The notes: generated by a model from the letters alone, not told the origin. 64,000 nt of DNA from Marinobacter oulmenensis (GCF_014201735.1 NZ_JACHFE010000003.1:310001-374000); one strand, 5' to 3'. Positions 26,196-35,305 are shown, counted from the stretch's first letter. Numbers and translations are program-made.

Positions 26196-29043
26196 ACCGA
26201 CCCTGAGAGTCCTGTTAATCGAGGACGACGAAGACGATTATCTGATCACCCGGGATCTGCTGAGTGAGGCCAACCCCGCGTATACGGGCCTGATCTGGAA
26301 GGACAATCTCGATGACGGACTGGAGGCTCTGCGCGAAGGGCTTATTGATATTGCCCTGGTGGATCTGCGACTGGGACCGGATTCCGGGCTTGACCTGATT
26401 CAGCAGGCTCAGGAAGAAGGTATCAGCATCCCTTTCATCCTGCTGACAGGACAGGGGGATCCGGAGCTGGATGCCCGGGCAGTGGAACTGGGCGCCGCCG
26501 ACTACCTGGTGAAGGGGAGGCTCGATGGTCATACATTGCTCAGAAGTATTCGCTACGCGCTCGACCGGGCAACCGCCAATGAAAACCTGATCAGCAGTGA
26601 AGCCCAATATCGCCTGCTGTTTGAGAACAATCCGACCCCCATGTGCCTGTTAAAACCGGAAACCGGGGTCATCAGCGCACTCAACGGAGCAGCCCGGAGC
26701 TTATACAGAATCAGGCAAGAGCAGGAGCCTGTCTTACAACTGCAGGACCTTCAGAAACCCGACTGCACACCGCCCGAACGGGAAGGGGTCATCCTGCACC
26801 CGGGGGCCACACTGGAGATGCATCAGACCCGGGACGGTCAGCCCCTGATTGTCGAGATGGTTTCGGAGAGCATCACCATCAACGGTGATGACCTGGCTCT
26901 CCTTACCCTTAACGACAAAACCGCCGAGATCGACAATAACCGCCAGTTGAAACTGCTCAAGCGCTGCATCGAATCCAGCTCCAACGGCATAGTTATTACC
27001 GATGCCCGGGCAGGGGACATGCCACTGGTGTATGTTAACCCTACCTTTGAACGTATTACCGGATATTCCGCCAGCGAAGCCCTCGGGAAAAACCTTCGTT
27101 TCCTTCAGGGCAGTGAGTTCGACCTCAGTAACGAGCAGTCGCTTTCCCAGATCCACAGGGCGCTGAATAAAGGCAGCGAGGTATCCGTCGTCCTTAGAAA
27201 CTATCGCAAAGACGGCTCGCCATTCTGGAATGAACTCTACCTGTCCCCCATTCGCAATGGCAGGAACGAAATCACCCACTATGTCGGTATCCAGAACGAC
27301 ATCTCGGAAAAAAAGTCCATTGAAAACCAGTTGGCCTATAACTCCAGTCATGACGTACTGACCCAGTTGCCCAACAGAGCCCTGCTGGAGGATCGGTTAA
27401 GTCAGGCCTGTCAGTTTGCCCGCCGGTACCAGCATTTTGTTGGCGTCCTGTTTATTGACCTCGACGGCTTCAAGCTGACCAATGACAGCCTCGGCCATCA
27501 GACCGGTGACCAAATCCTGATCGAAGTGGCCCAGCGCCTCAGAAAACTGGTGCGCTCCGGTGATACGGTGGCCCGGGTCAGTGGTGATGAATTCGTGATG
27601 GCACTGCCGGCACTGGCTAAAGCCAAGGATGTACAGTTGATAGTGGAAGGCGCTAGCCGTGCGCTTTCGGCGCCCTATATTGTCAACGATGAAAGTATCT
27701 ACCTGACCGCCAGCATCGGAATCACCGCCACCGACGGCAACATCGCCAATCCAGCAGAGCTGATTCAACAGGCAGACCTGGCCATGTACCAGGCCAAACA
27801 ACTGGGTCGCAATACCTGGCAGTGGTTTTCCGAGGAGATGAACACCCAGGCGAACTACCGGGTGAAGATCCGTAACCAGCTCCAGGACGCCATCGACAAT
27901 GGAACCCTCGTTATCCACTACCAGCCACTGATTGATTCACGCACCGGGCAGGCACGATCCGTGGAAGCCCTGGTTCGCTGGGAGCATCCCGAACAGGGGC
28001 TGGTCCCGCCAGGCAATTTCATTCCTCTGGCCGAGGAAACCGGGCAGATTATAGCGCTCGGGCGCTGGGTTCTCAGACAGGCATGCCGTGACATGGTCCG
28101 GCTCCACGCGGCCGGGTTCACCCATTGCACCGTGGCGGTCAATGTATCACCCATCCAGATCCGGACAGACAGTTTCCTGGAGACCGTCAAGGAAGCGCTC
28201 AAGGCCTCGGGATTGCCGCCCCAGTCGCTGGAGCTGGAAGTGGTGGAGTCAGCAGTACTTTACGATACCGACCAGGTTATCCGGATCCTGAACAACCTTC
28301 GCGATCTTGGCGTCCGGATTGCCATTGACGATTTCGGAACCGGCTTCTCAAGCCTGAGTTACATGAAGCTGATGCCGGCCAACAAGATCAAGATTGACCG
28401 TTCTTTCATCAAGGATGTCATCCAGAATCGCAGTGATGCCGCTATCACCCAAGGCGTTCTCTCTATGGCTCATCATCTCGGCCTGGAAGTGGTGGCAGAG
28501 GGCGTGGAGACCGACGCCCATGCCAGCTTTCTCAAACGCCATCATTGCGACCTCCTGCAGGGGTACGTGTTTTCCAGACCCCTGCCCTATGACCAGTTGG
28601 TGGACTACATGAACCATCACGGCTTCCGCCGCGGCGAACCCTCGCCGGCCGACTCATCCGGGCACAAGACCCTACTGCTCCTGGATGATGAAGCGAATAT
28701 CATCAAGGCCCTCAGCCGCACACTCCGCCGGGACGGCTACCGTATCCTGTCGACAACCAGTGTCCGGGAAGCATTCAGCATCCTGGCGGAAAACGAAGTA
28801 CAGGTTATTGTTTCGGACCAGCGCATGCCCGAGATGTCCGGTACTGAGTTTTTCAGCCAGGTCAAAGCCATCCATCCAAATACGGTGCGCATTGTGCTAT
28901 CAGGATACACCGACCTTAAGTCGGTGACAGATGCCATCAACGAAGGGGCAATTTACAAGTTCCTCACCAAACCATGGGACGAGGAGCAGCTCCGGGAACA
29001 GATCCGGCAGGCCTTCCAGTATCACTCAGCAATGCAGCAATGA
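26188..29043 (+). CDS. REC-PAS-PAS-GGDEF-EAL-REC hybrid c-di-GMP enzyme
   Basis: Protein of 951 aa. REC1 at about 1-125 (IEDDEDDY, acceptor VDLRLGPDSG); PAS1 at about 135-245; a LOV-like PAS2 at about 257-375 with GKNLRFLQG, where the photoactive Cys is Leu; GGDEF at about 388-545 with RVSGDEF; EAL at about 565-805 with EALVRWEHP, DDFGTGFSSL and KIDRSFI; and a second REC at about 827-945 (LLDDEANII, SDQRMPEMSG, TKPWDEEQL). Both catalytic motifs look intact, so it may make or degrade c-di-GMP depending on phosphorylation. REC domains at both ends are rare. Last gene of the overlapping run. Confidence 0.9.
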   Translation: MTEPTLRVLLIEDDEDDYLITRDLLSEANPAYTGLIWKDNLDDGLEALREGLIDIALVDLRLGPDSGLDLIQQAQEEGISIPFILLTGQGDPELDARAVELGAADYLVKGRLDGHTLLRSIRYALDRATANENLISSEAQYRLLFENNPTPMCLLKPETGVISALNGAARSLYRIRQEQEPVLQLQDLQKPDCTPPEREGVILHPGATLEMHQTRDGQPLIVEMVSESITINGDDLALLTLNDKTAEIDNNRQLKLLKRCIESSSNGIVITDARAGDMPLVYVNPTFERITGYSASEALGKNLRFLQGSEFDLSNEQSLSQIHRALNKGSEVSVVLRNYRKDGSPFWNELYLSPIRNGRNEITHYVGIQNDISEKKSIENQLAYNSSHDVLTQLPNRALLEDRLSQACQFARRYQHFVGVLFIDLDGFKLTNDSLGHQTGDQILIEVAQRLRKLVRSGDTVARVSGDEFVMALPALAKAKDVQLIVEGASRALSAPYIVNDESIYLTASIGITATDGNIANPAELIQQADLAMYQAKQLGRNTWQWFSEEMNTQANYRVKIRNQLQDAIDNGTLVIHYQPLIDSRTGQARSVEALVRWEHPEQGLVPPGNFIPLAEETGQIIALGRWVLRQACRDMVRLHAAGFTHCTVAVNVSPIQIRTDSFLETVKEALKASGLPPQSLELEVVESAVLYDTDQVIRILNNLRDLGVRIAIDDFGTGFSSLSYMKLMPANKIKIDRSFIKDVIQNRSDAAITQGVLSMAHHLGLEVVAEGVETDAHASFLKRHHCDLLQGYVFSRPLPYDQLVDYMNHHGFRRGEPSPADSSGHKTLLLLDDEANIIKALSRTLRRDGYRILSTTSVREAFSILAENEVQVIVSDQRMPEMSGTEFFSQVKAIHPNTVRIVLSGYTDLKSVTDAINEGAIYKFLTKPWDEEQLREQIRQAFQYHSAMQQ

Positions 29044-29103
29044 ACGACATGTCGCCAAAACAAAGATTGCTGGTACTGAATAAACATTCGAGGTTAGACT
29101 AAC

Positions 29104-30258
29104 TTGTCCACTCTGTCGCCAGGAACATCTGTTTTGCCTGAATTCGTACGCATTGCCCCTGGGGCACTTGTCATCGGCCGGCCATTGCCCTGGGATGTCT
29201 TTGACTCCGATGGCAATGTGCTGTTGCGCCAGGGCTACGTGATTCAGACCGAGACACAACTGGAGCACCTGTTCGAGCGTGGCCGGTTCAAGCCCCGCAA
29301 GATTGATCTGCCCAAAGAGGAAACCTTTGAGGATCTGCGCCAGCGCAATCCATTTGCCGAGTACGCGGAACTGCTTTCCACGCTGGAAGCCACCCTCAAC
29401 GCCATCACCTCCCGGGACCCCTCCTCCCAGAAGCGCCTGATGGGACTCAGCCGCATGGTGGAGCGCACCTGCATGGAGGCGCCGGACGCCAGCCTGGCGC
29501 TGGTTCATCTGTACTCGATCAACCCGACGATCCACGAGCAGATCCTTTTTTACGCCATCCTCAGCCAGTTCATTGCCCGCCAGTTCGGCCTGGAAAGCAA
29601 ACGAACCAGCCTGCTGACCAGTGCCGCGCTGACAGCCAACCTGGCACTGGTACCGGTGGCGGATCAGCTCAATGCCTCCAATGTCATTCTCAGCGATGAC
29701 CAGCGCACGGTAATCGAACGGCATCCGAACCGCAGCGTCAAAGCCATGGAAGCGGCGGGCATCGATAACAAGCTACTGCTGCAGATCATCGCCCAGCACC
29801 ATGAGAAGGCCGACGGCACCGGTTACCCGGAAGGACTGAGCGGCAGCGACATTCTTCCCGAGGCAGAAATCATCGCCCTGTCGGAGCGCTATGTCGCCAT
29901 GATCACCAAGCGGGCCTACCGGGATCGCATGAACATCGCCGATGCCCGCCGCCTGATTTCGACTCTTGGCGAGGACAAATTCCGCCCGGCCATTCCCCGG
30001 GCGCTGCTGGAATTGCTCGGCAACTACCCGCCCGGCGTGCTGGTGCGCCTGGACAACAATGAGGTCGGCGTGGTGACCCAGCGGGCCAGCCGGGCACGAG
30101 GCACCATTGTCCAGGCCATCTTCGGCCCGAGGGGCAACCGTTACAGCGGCACCTTTGAGCGGGACACCCGGTTGATCGACTACATGATCCGGGATCACGA
30201 GGAACCCGAAACCATGCCCTCCATGGACTTCAGCCTGCTCTGGGGCTTCCGCTCCTGA
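29104..30258 (+). CDS. Degenerate HD-GYP domain protein
   Basis: Protein of 384 aa from TTG 29104, or 374 aa from TTG 29134, which has AGGAA about nine bases upstream and may be the real start. The N-terminal 55 residues carry a VIGRPLPWDVFDSDGNVLLR segment seen at the head of many HD-GYP proteins. The GYP part is intact (QHHEKADGTGYP), but the HD pair is missing: the helix reads SAALTANLALVPV. Hydrolysis of c-di-GMP is therefore doubtful. It lies 60 bases after the hybrid gene and may be the tenth gene of the operon. A binding or effector role is inferred. Confidence 0.8.
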   Translation: MSTLSPGTSVLPEFVRIAPGALVIGRPLPWDVFDSDGNVLLRQGYVIQTETQLEHLFERGRFKPRKIDLPKEETFEDLRQRNPFAEYAELLSTLEATLNAITSRDPSSQKRLMGLSRMVERTCMEAPDASLALVHLYSINPTIHEQILFYAILSQFIARQFGLESKRTSLLTSAALTANLALVPVADQLNASNVILSDDQRTVIERHPNRSVKAMEAAGIDNKLLLQIIAQHHEKADGTGYPEGLSGSDILPEAEIIALSERYVAMITKRAYRDRMNIADARRLISTLGEDKFRPAIPRALLELLGNYPPGVLVRLDNNEVGVVTQRASRARGTIVQAIFGPRGNRYSGTFERDTRLIDYMIRDHEEPETMPSMDFSLLWGFRS

Positions 30259-30384
30259 TCTTTCCGACGGAAAATCCTTCCCGGCATTGCCAAAACGGTT
30301 TACACGAAAAGATAGTTGGCTAAACTCAATGAGTTATGCCCACAAGGCGCAAAAACCAATCCATGGCAAAACTGGGGAGATCCC

Positions 30385-31743
30385 ATGGAAGCGATTTCGA
30401 ATTTAGTCAGTCAAATTAACGGCCTGGTCTGGGGACCACCCATGCTGGTGATGATCCTCGGCGTGGGCCTGTTCCTGAGCATCGGCCTGAAGCTGATGCC
30501 GATCCTGAAGCTGCGCGCCGGCTTCCGCCTGATGTGGAGCGGTCGGGCGCGGGGCGAGGACGATACCGGTGAAATCCCGCCGTTCCAGGCCCTGATGACC
30601 GCGCTCTCCGCTACTGTGGGCACCGGTAATATTGCCGGCGTGGCCACCGCCGTCTTCCTCGGTGGGCCGGGGGCGCTGTTCTGGATGTGGCTGACGGCAC
30701 TGGTCGGTATGGCCACAAAATACTCCGAGGCGGTACTCGCGGTACGGTTCCGGGAAGTGGACGAACGCGGCTCCTACGTCGGTGGTCCGATGTACTACAT
30801 CCGTAACGGCCTGGGCTCCAAATGGGCCTGGCTGGGTATCCTTTTTGCGGTATTTGCCTCCGTTGCCGCCTTCGGCATCGGCAATACCGTTCAGGCCAAC
30901 TCTGTGGCGGACGTGCTGGAAACCAACTTCGGCCTGCCCCATTGGGTAACCGGCGTGGCACTGATGGTGCTGGTGGGCATGGTCCTGATCGGCGGCATCC
31001 GCCGGATCGGCCAGGTCGCCAGCGCGCTGGTGCCCTTCATGGCCGTTTCCTATGTCGTCATCGGCCTGCTGGTCCTGGCGATCAACGCCCATGAAATCCC
31101 TGAAGCCATCAGCATGGTGTTCGGCTCGGCCTTCAGCTCCACAGCTGCCGAAGGCGGCTTTGCCGGTGCCGCTGTCTGGGCCGCCATCCGCTTCGGTGTC
31201 GCCCGCGGCATCTTCTCCAACGAAGCCGGTTTGGGCTCTGCCCCCATTGCCCACGCCGCCGCCCAGACCCGGGACCCGGTCAAACAGGGCATGGTGGCCA
31301 TGCTCGGTACCTTTATCGACACCATCATCGTGTGCAGCATCACCGGCCTGGTGATCATCACCTCCGGTGTCTGGACCTCCGGCGAGACCGGCGCAGCCCT
31401 GACCTCACTGGCGTTCGAGAACGGCCTGCCCGGTTTCGGTAACTACGTGGTGGCCATCGCCCTGGCGATCTTTGCCTTTACCACCATCCTGGGCTGGTCG
31501 TTCTATGGTGAACGCTGCATCGAGTTCCTGTTCGGCGTGAAGGCGATCATTCCATACCGGATCGTCTGGATCATCGCCATTCCGGTGGGCGCCACCGTGA
31601 ACCTGGGCTTCATCTGGCTGGTGGCCGATACCCTCAATGCCATGATGGCGCTGCCCAACCTGATCGCGCTGCTGCTGCTTAGCCCGGTGGTGTTCAAACT
31701 CACCCGGGGTTACTTTGACAAGCAGGGCACGCCCCCCAAGTAA
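30385..31743 (+). CDS. Alanine/glycine:cation symporter (AGCS family)
   Basis: Membrane protein of 452 aa with 10-11 hydrophobic segments. AGCS features: ALSATVGTGNIAGVATA (near residue 75), GGPMYYI, and SNEAGLGSAPIAHAAAQT (near residue 280). Couples sodium or proton entry to uptake of alanine or glycine (family knowledge). ATG 30385 has GGGGAGA just upstream; an in-frame ATG at 30316 lacks a ribosome site. Stands alone in a 125-base gap after the HD-GYP-like gene. Confidence 0.9.
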   Translation: MEAISNLVSQINGLVWGPPMLVMILGVGLFLSIGLKLMPILKLRAGFRLMWSGRARGEDDTGEIPPFQALMTALSATVGTGNIAGVATAVFLGGPGALFWMWLTALVGMATKYSEAVLAVRFREVDERGSYVGGPMYYIRNGLGSKWAWLGILFAVFASVAAFGIGNTVQANSVADVLETNFGLPHWVTGVALMVLVGMVLIGGIRRIGQVASALVPFMAVSYVVIGLLVLAINAHEIPEAISMVFGSAFSSTAAEGGFAGAAVWAAIRFGVARGIFSNEAGLGSAPIAHAAAQTRDPVKQGMVAMLGTFIDTIIVCSITGLVIITSGVWTSGETGAALTSLAFENGLPGFGNYVVAIALAIFAFTTILGWSFYGERCIEFLFGVKAIIPYRIVWIIAIPVGATVNLGFIWLVADTLNAMMALPNLIALLLLSPVVFKLTRGYFDKQGTPPK

Positions 31744-31753
31744 CCATGCTGTA

Positions 31754-31780
31754 ATGCACATGGCTCATATGCATGTGCAT
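31754..31780. repeat. Inverted repeat upstream of peroxiredoxin gene
   Basis: ATGCACATG and CATGTGCAT are perfect 9-base arms around a 9-base centre, 120 bases before the peroxiredoxin start. It could be an operator; there is no T-run for a terminator. It does not resemble a classical OxyR site. Confidence 0.4.
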
Positions 31781-31899
31781 AATCCATCAGACGGCAGTCC
31801 GACAAAGCCCTTGTTTTTCTGCCGTCTGGCATCAGGTCACACAGTAAGACCGGATGCAAAGGCATTCCGACACTTCTGGCACGGAAAAGGAGAGTGATT

Positions 31900-32553
31900 A
31901 TGAGTCTGCGTCTTGGAGATACCGCACCGGATTTCGAACAGGACTCAAGCGAAGGGAAGATCCGTTTCTATGACTGGCTGGGCGACAGCTGGGGCATCCT
32001 GTTCTCCCACCCGGCGGATTTCACCCCGGTCTGCACCACCGAGCTGGGCCTGACCGCCAAACTCAAAGACGAGTTCGCGAAACGCGATGTCAAGGCTCTG
32101 GCCCTGAGCGTGGACCCGGTCGAGTCCCACAAGGACTGGATCAAGGACATCAATGAGACCCAGGGTTGCGCCGTCAATTTCCCGATCATTGCCGATCACG
32201 ATGGCAAGGTCGCAAACCTGTACGACATGATCCATCCCAATGCCGACAGCACGCTGACCGTGCGCTCCCTGTTCATCATTGATCCGAACAAGAAGGTGCG
32301 CCTGATCATCACCTACCCGGCGTCCACCGGCCGTAACTTCAACGAGGTTCTGCGGGTGATCGATTCCCTGCAACTGACCGACGAACACAAGGTCGCGACA
32401 CCGGGTAACTGGGAGCGTGGCGAAGACGTGGTAATCGTGCCGTCACTGCAGGACGAGGACGAAATCAAACAACGCTTCCCGAAAGGCTACAAAGCGGTCA
32501 AGTCCTACCTGCGCATGACCCCGGATCCAAAAGCCAACTGGAGCGGCGACTGA
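31900..32553 (+). CDS. 1-Cys peroxiredoxin (Prx6/AhpC-TSA family)
   Basis: Protein of 217 aa that reduces hydrogen peroxide and organic peroxides in the cytosol. The peroxidatic Cys is in SHPADFTPVCTTELG (near residue 45), DPVESHKDW follows, and a C-terminal 1-cysPrx domain is present (WERGEDVVIVPSL). No resolving Cys in the AhpC position, matching Prx6. ATG 31900 has AGGAG seven bases upstream; a GTG at 31894 is less likely. A strong terminator follows. Monocistronic. Confidence 0.93.
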   Translation: MSLRLGDTAPDFEQDSSEGKIRFYDWLGDSWGILFSHPADFTPVCTTELGLTAKLKDEFAKRDVKALALSVDPVESHKDWIKDINETQGCAVNFPIIADHDGKVANLYDMIHPNADSTLTVRSLFIIDPNKKVRLIITYPASTGRNFNEVLRVIDSLQLTDEHKVATPGNWERGEDVVIVPSLQDEDEIKQRFPKGYKAVKSYLRMTPDPKANWSGD

Positions 32554-32571
32554 GTTTAAGTTTCCGCCCAC

Positions 32572-32607
32572 AAAAAAACCGGACTGCCTCGGCGGTCCGG
32601 TTTTTTT
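32572..32607. terminator. Bidirectional rho-independent terminator
   Basis: AAAAAAA, hairpin CCGGACTG-cctcgg-CGGTCCGG (with one mismatch position), then TTTTTTT. It separates the convergent peroxiredoxin and metQ genes and serves both strands. Confidence 0.9.
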
Positions 32608-32650
32608 ATGCCCGGCGGGCGCTCAGGCCCGCCTGTGCCGGCAGTCCGGA

Positions 32651-33433
32651 TCAGAAAGCGGGAACAACCGCACCTTCGTACTTCTCCAGAATGAAGTTCT
32701 TCACGTCCTCGGAACGCAGGGCTTCAGCCAGCTTTTTCATGGCGTCGCTGTCCTTGTTGTCCGGACGAGCCACCAGGATGTTCACATACGGAGACTCGGC
32801 ACCCTCGATCAGCAGCGCGTCTTCGGTCGGGTTCAGGCCGGCTTCCAGCGCGTAGTTGGTGTTGATCAGCGCCAGGTCCACCTGATCCAGGATACGCGGC
32901 AGGGTCGCAGCTTCCAGTTCCTTGAACTCCAGGTCTTTCGGGTTCTCGGCGATGTCACTGGCGGTGGAGGTGATCTTGCTCGGATCTTCCAGGGTGATCA
33001 GGCCCGCTTTCTGAAGCAGCAGCAGGGCGCGGCCGCCGTTGGTGGGGTCGTTCGGAATCGCCACAACAGCGCCATCTTCCAGGTCGTCCAGGCTGCTGAT
33101 GCGGCTGGAGTAGGCACCAAACGGCTCAACGTGAACGCCTGCGACCGTCACCAGATCGGTACCACGACCGGCGTTGAATTCGTCCAGGTACGGCTGGTGC
33201 TGGAAGTAGTTGGCGTCCAGACGCTCCTGATCCACCTGGATGTTCGGCTGGATGTAATCGGTGAATACTTTCACCTCAAGCTCCACGCCTTCTTCGGCCA
33301 GCATCGGTTTGACGTGTTCCAGAATCTCGGCGTGCGGCACCGGAGTGGCCGCCACGGACAGCTCTTCAGCGCTGGCCACCGAGGTAAAGGTTGCGGCGGC
33401 AGCCAGGGCTACCAGGGTCTTCTTAAAGTTCAT
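32651..33433 (-). CDS. metQ: Methionine ABC transporter substrate-binding protein MetQ
   Basis: Periplasmic binding protein of 260 aa, NlpA/MetQ family: VAATPVPHAEILEHVKP at the mature N-terminus, PNIQVDQERLDANYFQHQPYL, PNDPTNGGRALLLL and ALINTNYA. The signal peptide (MNFKKTLVALAAAATF...SVASA) ends in a signal peptidase I-type AxA site and has no lipobox Cys, so it is probably soluble or differently anchored, unlike many MetQ lipoproteins. Third gene of metN-metI-metQ on the minus strand, separated from metI by 163 bases that hold a long inverted repeat. Confidence 0.9.
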   Translation of the reverse strand: MNFKKTLVALAAAATFTSVASAEELSVAATPVPHAEILEHVKPMLAEEGVELEVKVFTDYIQPNIQVDQERLDANYFQHQPYLDEFNAGRGTDLVTVAGVHVEPFGAYSSRISSLDDLEDGAVVAIPNDPTNGGRALLLLQKAGLITLEDPSKITSTASDIAENPKDLEFKELEAATLPRILDQVDLALINTNYALEAGLNPTEDALLIEGAESPYVNILVARPDNKDSDAMKKLAEALRSEDVKNFILEKYEGAVVPAF

Positions 33434-33482
33434 AACCTGCTCCTGTTATCGTGAAACTTCGTTGCAGCAAGACGCCCAGCTC

Positions 33483-33577
33483 TCCGGGCATTTTCCAGAA
33501 ACACGCCGACAAGCACGTCCATGTGGGCTTGTTTCGGGCCGTCCCTGGCCCTCAACAGTTTCTGGAAAATGCCCGGA
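33483..33577. repeat. Long inverted repeat (20-bp perfect arms) between metI and metQ
   Basis: The arm at 33483-33502 begins TCCGGGCATTTTCCAG and the arm at 33558-33577 is its exact reverse complement. The 55-base interior holds smaller stems (CAAGC/GCTTG and GGGCC/GGCCC). It could fold into a stable RNA stem that tunes metQ expression or mRNA stability, or be a small MITE/REP-type element inserted in the operon. No ORF inside. Confidence 0.75.
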
Positions 33578-33596
33578 AATCTGTGCTGACTCGGTA

Positions 33597-34262
33597 TTAA
33601 CGTCGACTGAAGTACAGCACCAAGCGGTCACCAATCATCTGCAGTATCTGCACAAAGATGACCAGCAGCGCCACGGTAATCACCATGACATCGGTCTGGA
33701 AACGCTGGTAACCGAACCGGATCGCCAGATCGCCCAGACCGCCACCACCGATAACACCTGACATGGCGGCATAGGACACCAGGGTGATCGCTGTCACCGT
33801 AATGCCCGCGATGATGCCCGGAAGTGCCTCCGGCAGCAAGGCACCAAAGATGACCTGGCGCACGGTGGCGCCCATGGCCTGGGTTGCCTCAATGATACCC
33901 CGGTCCACTTCCCGCAGGGAGGTTTCCACCAGCCGGGCAAAGAAAGGCGCACCACCCGCCACCAGTGGCGGGATGGCACCGGCCACGCCCAGGGAGGTGC
34001 CAATCAGCATCACCGTGAACGGAATCATCACAATCAGCAGGATGATGAACGGCACCGAACGCAGCACGTTCACCACAAACGACAGGACGGCGTAGGCCAC
34101 CGGCTGCTCCAGCAACTGGCGCTTGCCGGTCAGGAACAGCAGCACACCCACCGGCAGGCCGATCACCACACTGAACAGCAGCGACATGCCCACCATGACC
34201 AGGGTGTCCCAGCTTGCCCAGCCGATCTCCACCCAGTCTACATTCGTCAACAGGCCTTCCAT
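33597..34262 (-). CDS. metI: Methionine ABC transporter permease MetI
   Basis: Permease of 221 aa with five hydrophobic segments; the ABC-coupling EAA motif region reads EATQAMGATVRQVIFGALLP. Sequences LRSVPFIILLI and GVIGGGGLGDLAIRFGYQR are typical MetI. Its ATG overlaps the metN stop by one base (TGATG), so translation is coupled. Confidence 0.92.
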   Translation of the reverse strand: MEGLLTNVDWVEIGWASWDTLVMVGMSLLFSVVIGLPVGVLLFLTGKRQLLEQPVAYAVLSFVVNVLRSVPFIILLIVMIPFTVMLIGTSLGVAGAIPPLVAGGAPFFARLVETSLREVDRGIIEATQAMGATVRQVIFGALLPEALPGIIAGITVTAITLVSYAAMSGVIGGGGLGDLAIRFGYQRFQTDVMVITVALLVIFVQILQMIGDRLVLYFSRR

Positions 34263-35269
34263 CAGCGCACCACCTCCACGTGAACATCGGCTTTCTCAAA
34301 CGCCTGCATGGCAAGGCCCAGATCACCGCCCACCAGCGACAGCGTAAGCTGGCCGTAAGGGGTGTCCTTGATATGGTCGATACGGCCCGACAGGATGCTG
34401 AAATCCACCCCCGATTCCCGGGCCACACTGCCCAGCAGCGGCTGGTAGGTGGATTCGCCCTTGAAGGTCAGGCGCAGGATGCGGCCCTCGGCCTTCTGGT
34501 AATCCTCCTGCAGTTCGTCCCGGTCAACGCTTTCACTCTCAAACACGAAATCCCGGGTAGTGGGATGCTGGGGATGCAGGAACACATCACTGACCGGCCC
34601 CATCTCAACCACACGCCCGGCATCCATCACCGCCACCCGGTCGCAGACACGGCGAACCACATCCATCTCATGGGTGATCAGCACAATGGTCAGCCCCAGC
34701 TCGCGATTGATGTCGCCCAGCAGCTTGAGCACCGACTGGGTGGTCTGGGGGTCCAGGGCACTGGTGGCCTCATCGCACAGCAGGATGGTGGGCCGGCAGG
34801 CCAGGGCACGGGCGATACCGACCCGCTGCTTCTGGCCGCCCGAAAGCTGTGACGGGTATTTGTTGGCCTGGTCCACCAGGCTCACCCGGGCCAGCAGTTC
34901 ATCCACACGTTCGCGGATCTGGGTGGCGGAATAAATGCCGGCCAGCTTCATCGGGAAGGCGATGTTGTCCGCCACGGTTTTCGAGGACAGCAGGTTGAAG
35001 TGCTGGAAGATCATGCCAACCTTGCGGCGGAACGCCCGGAGCTCGGCATGGCTGTAGTGGGTAATGTCCTCATCGTCGATGAGAATCCGGCCACCGGTGG
35101 ACGGCTCCAGCCGGTTGATCAGCCGGACCAGCGTCGACTTGCCGGCGCCGGAGTGGCCGACAATGCCGAAAACCTCACCGGTCTCAATCGTCATACTGGT
35201 GGGGTGCAGGGCCGGCACGGCCTCCCCGCCCACCTGATACGACTTCTGTACCTGGTCGAATACAATCAC
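34262..35269 (-). CDS. metN: Methionine ABC transporter ATP-binding protein MetN
   Basis: ATPase of 335 aa. Walker [11 protein letters not shown]-loop QHFNLL, signature [15 protein letters not shown], Walker [13 protein letters not shown] and H-loop THEM. The C-terminal NIL/ACT-like domain from about residue 250 ([20 protein letters not shown]) binds methionine in homologues and inhibits transport. The start is GTG 35269. A possible -10 (TATAAT, minus strand) lies about 40 bases upstream. Confidence 0.93.
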   Translation of the reverse strand: MIVFDQVQKSYQVGGEAVPALHPTSMTIETGEVFGIVGHSGAGKSTLVRLINRLEPSTGGRILIDDEDITHYSHAELRAFRRKVGMIFQHFNLLSSKTVADNIAFPMKLAGIYSATQIRERVDELLARVSLVDQANKYPSQLSGGQKQRVGIARALACRPTILLCDEATSALDPQTTQSVLKLLGDINRELGLTIVLITHEMDVVRRVCDRVAVMDAGRVVEMGPVSDVFLHPQHPTTRDFVFESESVDRDELQEDYQKAEGRILRLTFKGESTYQPLLGSVARESGVDFSILSGRIDHIKDTPYGQLTLSLVGGDLGLAMQAFEKADVHVEVVR

Positions 35270-35305
35270 AATCAGTGCCTTGTGGGTGCGCTGTTAAAAC
35301 CGGCG

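Noticed and set aside
26959..27315. Functional LOV photoreceptor in the hybrid protein
   Set aside because: The conserved Cys of NCRFLQ is Leu, so no photoadduct is expected; kept only as a LOV-like PAS.
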